NCBI RefSeq assembly: GCF_024505085.1
Contig: NZ_JANIBC010000011.1
Span: 1 to 64,000 of the forward strand
DNA: 64,000 nt
Origin: Parvularcula maris
GTDB taxonomy: Bacteria > Pseudomonadota > Alphaproteobacteria > Caulobacterales > Parvularculaceae
Direction: 5' to 3'
Shown: piece by piece, positions 60,972 to 64,000 of the stretch
How positions within the stretch are numbered: position 1 is the first letter of the stretch
How the letters are laid out: every line of letters starts with the position of its first letter
Notes under the pieces: generated by a model
Databases searched by the model: none
Told to the model about the DNA's origin: nothing
Seen by the model: only the letters and a program-made list of their open reading frames with translations
Program-made: the position numbers and the translations under genes

Positions 60972-62020
60972 TGGCGCACGACTACAAGACCGTCACGTGG
61001 ACACCGTTCAAGAAGCGCTTCGACCTGGTGCTGCTGACGGCGGTCCTGCTCTATCTGGCCGTCTTCGTCACCGCGTCATCCCTGGCTCAGCCCGAGGGTG
61101 AGAGCCTCCATATCGTTCAGCTCCTGATCGCAGCGACGGGCACGCTGGCCTTCGGTATGCTGACCTTCATCCTTTCGATCGGCCCTCTCGCAAGGTTCAC
61201 CGGCCGCATGAAGCCCGTCCTCTACAACCGCCGTCACTTGGGGGTGACGACGTTCTTCCTGGCGCTGATCCATGCCGGGCTGGTGGTCATGTGGTATCAC
61301 GGCTTCAGCGAGACCAACGTGTTCGTCTCGCTGCTCGCCTCGAACCCGCGCTATGACAGCTTGCAGGGCTTCCCCTTCGAAAGTCTGGGCGTTGCGGCGT
61401 TCTTCATCCTGCTGGTGATGGCGGCGACCAGCCACGACTTCTTCAACGCCAATCTCGGACCGGGCCTCTGGAAGAGCCTGCATATGTCCGTCTACGTAGC
61501 CTACGCCCTTCTCGTCGGCCACGTCATGCTCGGCTATGTGCAGTCGCAGACCGACCCGGCTTACGGATGGATGGTGGCCGGGGGCGCGGCGTGGCTCTCC
61601 GTTCTCCATCTGGGAGCCGCTTTCAAGTCCGCCTCAAGCGTGACGGAAGAAACGGATGGCTGGCTGGCAGCGGGCAAAGCGGCGGACTTCGCCGAAGCCA
61701 AAGCGAGGATCGTGACGCCGCCCTATGGCGAGAAGATCGCGGTGTTTTTGCATGAGGGGCGCCTTTCCGCCGTCAGCCATGTCTGCCGTCACCAAGGCGG
61801 CCCGCTCGGCGAGGGGAAGGTCGTGGACGGCTGCATCACCTGTCCCTGGCACGGCTTCCAGTACCGTCTGGAAGATGGCCGCTCACCGGAGCCGTTCACG
61901 GAGCGCATTGCCACCTACCGCCTCAAGGCCGAAAGCGGGACGGTCTACGTCCATCCCGAACCCAACGAGCCGGGCAGCTATCAGGAGCCGCTTTCCCTAA
62001 GAGAAGCGGGGGCGTTATGA
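60971..62020 (+). CDS. Ferric reductase-like cytochrome b fused to a Rieske domain
   Basis: 349 residues. The first ~215 residues hold about six helices of the ferric-reductase-like transmembrane fold, with candidate heme-ligand histidines in RRHLGVTTFFLALIHAG and LWKSLHMSVYVAY plus GHVMLGY. A C-terminal Rieske [2Fe-2S] domain has Cys272-x-His274 (HVCRHQGGPLGEG) and Cys291-x2-His294 (CPWHGFQYRLEDG). It should move electrons across or within the inner membrane, between quinone, heme or partner proteins. No flavin domain is present; the FMN protein encoded four genes earlier may fill that role (inference). Confidence 0.9.
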   Translation: MAHDYKTVTWTPFKKRFDLVLLTAVLLYLAVFVTASSLAQPEGESLHIVQLLIAATGTLAFGMLTFILSIGPLARFTGRMKPVLYNRRHLGVTTFFLALIHAGLVVMWYHGFSETNVFVSLLASNPRYDSLQGFPFESLGVAAFFILLVMAATSHDFFNANLGPGLWKSLHMSVYVAYALLVGHVMLGYVQSQTDPAYGWMVAGGAAWLSVLHLGAAFKSASSVTEETDGWLAAGKAADFAEAKARIVTPPYGEKIAVFLHEGRLSAVSHVCRHQGGPLGEGKVVDGCITCPWHGFQYRLEDGRSPEPFTERIATYRLKAESGTVYVHPEPNEPGSYQEPLSLREAGAL

Positions 62021-62778
62021 GCCGTAAGGACCATTTCTTCATCGGCTGGAGCGACGAGACGCCTGCCGTGGACCGGCGTTTCCTCCTAGGTCTGAGCGTT
62101 CTCCTTCTGGGCAGCACCGGCGCGGCAGCCTATGCGACCTCATCGCGCCAGAACCCGGCAGGGCCGGGCACCTGGGACCAGGGCGATATTCGAGAGTGGC
62201 GCGGCATCGTCACCTCCCTCCCCTACCCCATGCTGCGCTATCGCAGCGAGGACGGCGAGGTCCGCACCGCGCTTCTCGGCTGTCAGAACAAATGCGTGCC
62301 CGAGCTGATGATCGACCAGTATAGGGGCCAGGCCGTCATCGTTCGCGGCAGCCCGATCAGGCGGGGAAGGCACCTGATGATCGCTACGGATGATTTCGGC
62401 CGCTGGATCGAGCCGGTGAGTGTCGCCGAAGGCGACGACGAGCTGGCTTTTCCCGAGCCTGAAGCGTTAGGCGAGGCAGCACTGTCCGGCATGATCCTCG
62501 ACACCAAATGCTGGTTCGGCGCCATGCGTCCGAACAGCGGCAAGGTGCACAAGTCCTGCGCGGCCCTATGCATCAAGAGCGGTATTCCGCCAGCCTTCTA
62601 TGTCAGAGGCCCTCAGAACCAGCGGCAACTCCTCATCATGACCGATGAGAACGGCGCACCCGTCGGCGAGGACATCCTCCCCTTCGTCGCCGACCGCATC
62701 TCGCTGGCCGGTAGCCTCGAGCGCCGAGGCGATGTGGTTCTGCTTCGAGCTGCAACTGAAAGTATGAGGCGCGTCTGA
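62017..62778 (+). CDS. Exported Cys/His-rich protein closing the redox operon
   Basis: 253 residues. One N-terminal helix (about 23-42, LLGLSVLLLGSTGAAAYA) predicts a membrane anchor with a periplasmic domain. Cysteines occur as Cys89-x3-Cys93 (GCQNKCVPE) and in a dense motif Cys165, His178, Cys181, Cys185 (DTKCWFGAMRPNSGKVHKSC and AALC). The spacing suggests a metal, heme or Fe-S site, or redox disulfides. I do not recognise a named family. Its start overlaps the previous stop (ATGA, 62017-62020). Possibly the terminal electron donor or acceptor of the system. Confidence 0.82.
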   Translation: MSRKDHFFIGWSDETPAVDRRFLLGLSVLLLGSTGAAAYATSSRQNPAGPGTWDQGDIREWRGIVTSLPYPMLRYRSEDGEVRTALLGCQNKCVPELMIDQYRGQAVIVRGSPIRRGRHLMIATDDFGRWIEPVSVAEGDDELAFPEPEALGEAALSGMILDTKCWFGAMRPNSGKVHKSCAALCIKSGIPPAFYVRGPQNQRQLLIMTDENGAPVGEDILPFVADRISLAGSLERRGDVVLLRAATESMRRV

Positions 62779-62823
62779 CCGCCGCTTTCGACTGGCAGAC
62801 GCATCCTCTTCTCGCAGCGAACT

Positions 62824-64000
62824 TCAGTGGCGGTGCGCCGTACCGGCGCCGGAGGGAACCCTGATCCCCTCGACCATCTCGCGAACCTCATCAGGGGTCC
62901 TGGCTGTGAACGAGGCCACGGCGAAGGCGATCACGAAATTGATCACCATGCCCACCGCACCGATGCCCTCGGGCGAGATACCGAAGAGCCAGTTGTCGGA
63001 CGTGTTCGGAATGCTGCCGAACCAGCCGAACCTGAAGACACCGATATAGCCGATGGTGAAGAGGAGGCCCGCGGCCATACCGGCGATGGCGCCCTCCTTG
63101 TTCATCCGTCTGGTGAAGATCCCCATCATGATCGCCGGGAAGAGCGAGCATGCAGCGAGACCGAAGGCGAGAGCCACGACCTGGGCGACGAAGCCTGGCG
63201 GGTTGATGCCGAACCAGCCTGCGATGCCGATCGCCACCACCGCAGCGCCGCGCGCGGCCCAGAGCTCCTGGGCGTCGGTGATGTCCGGCTTGATGGTCTT
63301 CTTCAGGAGGTCATGGGACACGGCCGAAGAGATGACCAGGAGGAGACCCGCCGCCGTGGACAGGGCCGCGGCGATGCCGCCTGCCGCCATGAGCGCGATC
63401 ACCCATGCCGGAAGGTTCGCCATCTCCGGGTTCACCAGCACCAGCGTGTCACGGTCCGCATAGACCTCGTTGGCGACCGCCGGGTCGGCGTTGGAGGTCA
63501 GGCGGTTGCCAAGCTCACCGCGCTCGCCGGTGAACTCGGGCTTACCGCCGGTGAAGGCGTTGTCTGGACCGTACTGGATGACGCCGTCGCCGTTCTTGTC
63601 GGCGTAAGCGTAGAGGCCGATGTCCTCGTAGCTTTTGAAGAACTCAGGCGTCTCGGCCCGGTAGGAGGTCTCGTTCACCGTGTTGATGAAGTTCAGCCTA
63701 CCGATCGACGCGACAGCCGGAACCGTCACGTAGAGGAGCGCGATGAAGACCAGGGCGTAGCCTGCCGACTTCCTTGCGTCCGACACTTTCGGCACCGTGA
63801 AGAAGCGCACGATGACATGGGGCAGACCGGCGGTGCCGACCATCAGCGCCATGGTGATGGCGAAGACGTCGACCATCGATTTGGTGCCTTCGGTGTACTT
63901 ACCGAAGCCGAGCTCCACCAGCGACGCATCGAGCCGCTGCAAGACGGTCATGCCGGTACCCGTAACCTCCGAGCCAATGGCCAGCATCGGGATCGGGTTG
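62824..64000 (-). CDS. Sodium:solute symporter, VC_2705 type (partial, 5' end outside window)
   Basis: C-terminal about 392 residues of an ActP-like/VC_2705-subfamily SSS transporter; the coding frame is open to the window edge. Landmarks are LMVGTAGLPHVIVRFFTVP, AALSTAAGLLLVISSAVSHDLL and AFGLAACSLFPAIMMGIF. A large loop carries DKNGDGVIQYGPDN, an EF-hand-like calcium loop, flanked by a region diagnostic of this subfamily. Likely imports acetate or a similar organic acid with sodium. Convergent with the redox operon. Confidence 0.9.
   Translation of the reverse strand, partial: NPIPMLAIGSEVTGTGMTVLQRLDASLVELGFGKYTEGTKSMVDVFAITMALMVGTAGLPHVIVRFFTVPKVSDARKSAGYALVFIALLYVTVPAVASIGRLNFINTVNETSYRAETPEFFKSYEDIGLYAYADKNGDGVIQYGPDNAFTGGKPEFTGERGELGNRLTSNADPAVANEVYADRDTLVLVNPEMANLPAWVIALMAAGGIAAALSTAAGLLLVISSAVSHDLLKKTIKPDITDAQELWAARGAAVVAIGIAGWFGINPPGFVAQVVALAFGLAACSLFPAIMMGIFTRRMNKEGAIAGMAAGLLFTIGYIGVFRFGWFGSIPNTSDNWLFGISPEGIGAVGMVINFVIAFAVASFTARTPDEVREMVEGIRVPSGAGTAHRH

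Overview
The window is 64 kb of high-GC, densely coded bacterial chromosome. Gene content points to an alphaproteobacterium: GC-rich codon use, a split glycine decarboxylase, a type II-like glutamine synthetase homologue, DUF4170 and DUF6445 proteins, Na+-coupled sugar uptake and S9 peptidases. No plasmid or prophage modules and no IS elements are seen. I cannot fix the order or genus from this sequence alone.

Layout. 1-4200: a zinc-ribbon glycosyltransferase, then a tightly overlapping three-gene operon (N-formylglutamate amidohydrolase-like, DUF1704/QEGLA metallopeptidase, glutathione-synthetase-like ATP-grasp). 4300-9800: MFS transporter with alpha/beta hydrolase, an AIM24-like protein, an orphan VWA protein, and a DUF559 nuclease-like gene bracketed by palindromic repeats. 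10.3-20 kb: der, then a ten-gene Mrp/Mbh-like cation antiporter operon with three large ND4/ND5-type subunits. 20.1-29 kb: a small lipoprotein, the glycine cleavage operon (gcvT-gcvH-gcvPA-membrane protein-cupin-gcvPB) behind a tandem glycine riboswitch, and divergent pmbA-cysQ-DUF4170. 29.4-37 kb: peroxiredoxin, AlgH, a membrane protein with an apparently degenerate EAL domain, thrC, a SMP-30-like propeller and a YihY protein. 37.1-41.9 kb: a TrmJ-like methyltransferase and the trehalose set otsA-otsB-GH15. 42.2-44.1 kb: a repressor with a divergent partner and candidate operator, a lipoprotein and tRNA-Ser(GCT). 44.3-50 kb: galactoside use (GH36, GH42, SLC5 symporter). 50.1-56.5 kb: S9 peptidase, thioesterase, DUF6445, amt and a glutamine-synthetase homologue lacking active-site motifs. 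56.7-62.8 kb: a CadC-like regulator followed by a five-gene overlapping redox operon. The right edge cuts a VC_2705-type sodium symporter.

Intergenic space is seeded with at least four families of imperfect inverted repeats of 80-140 bp. One copy lies inside the gcv operon and one supplies the stop codon of the sugar symporter.

The strongest candidates for an undescribed system are the redox operon at 58982-62778 (Rieske fused to a GltS-type FMN/Fe-S domain, two mini membrane proteins, a cytochrome b-Rieske protein and an exported Cys/His protein) and the amidohydrolase/carboxypeptidase-like/ATP-grasp operon at 1158-4188. All functional statements come from motif recognition by eye; no database search was run.
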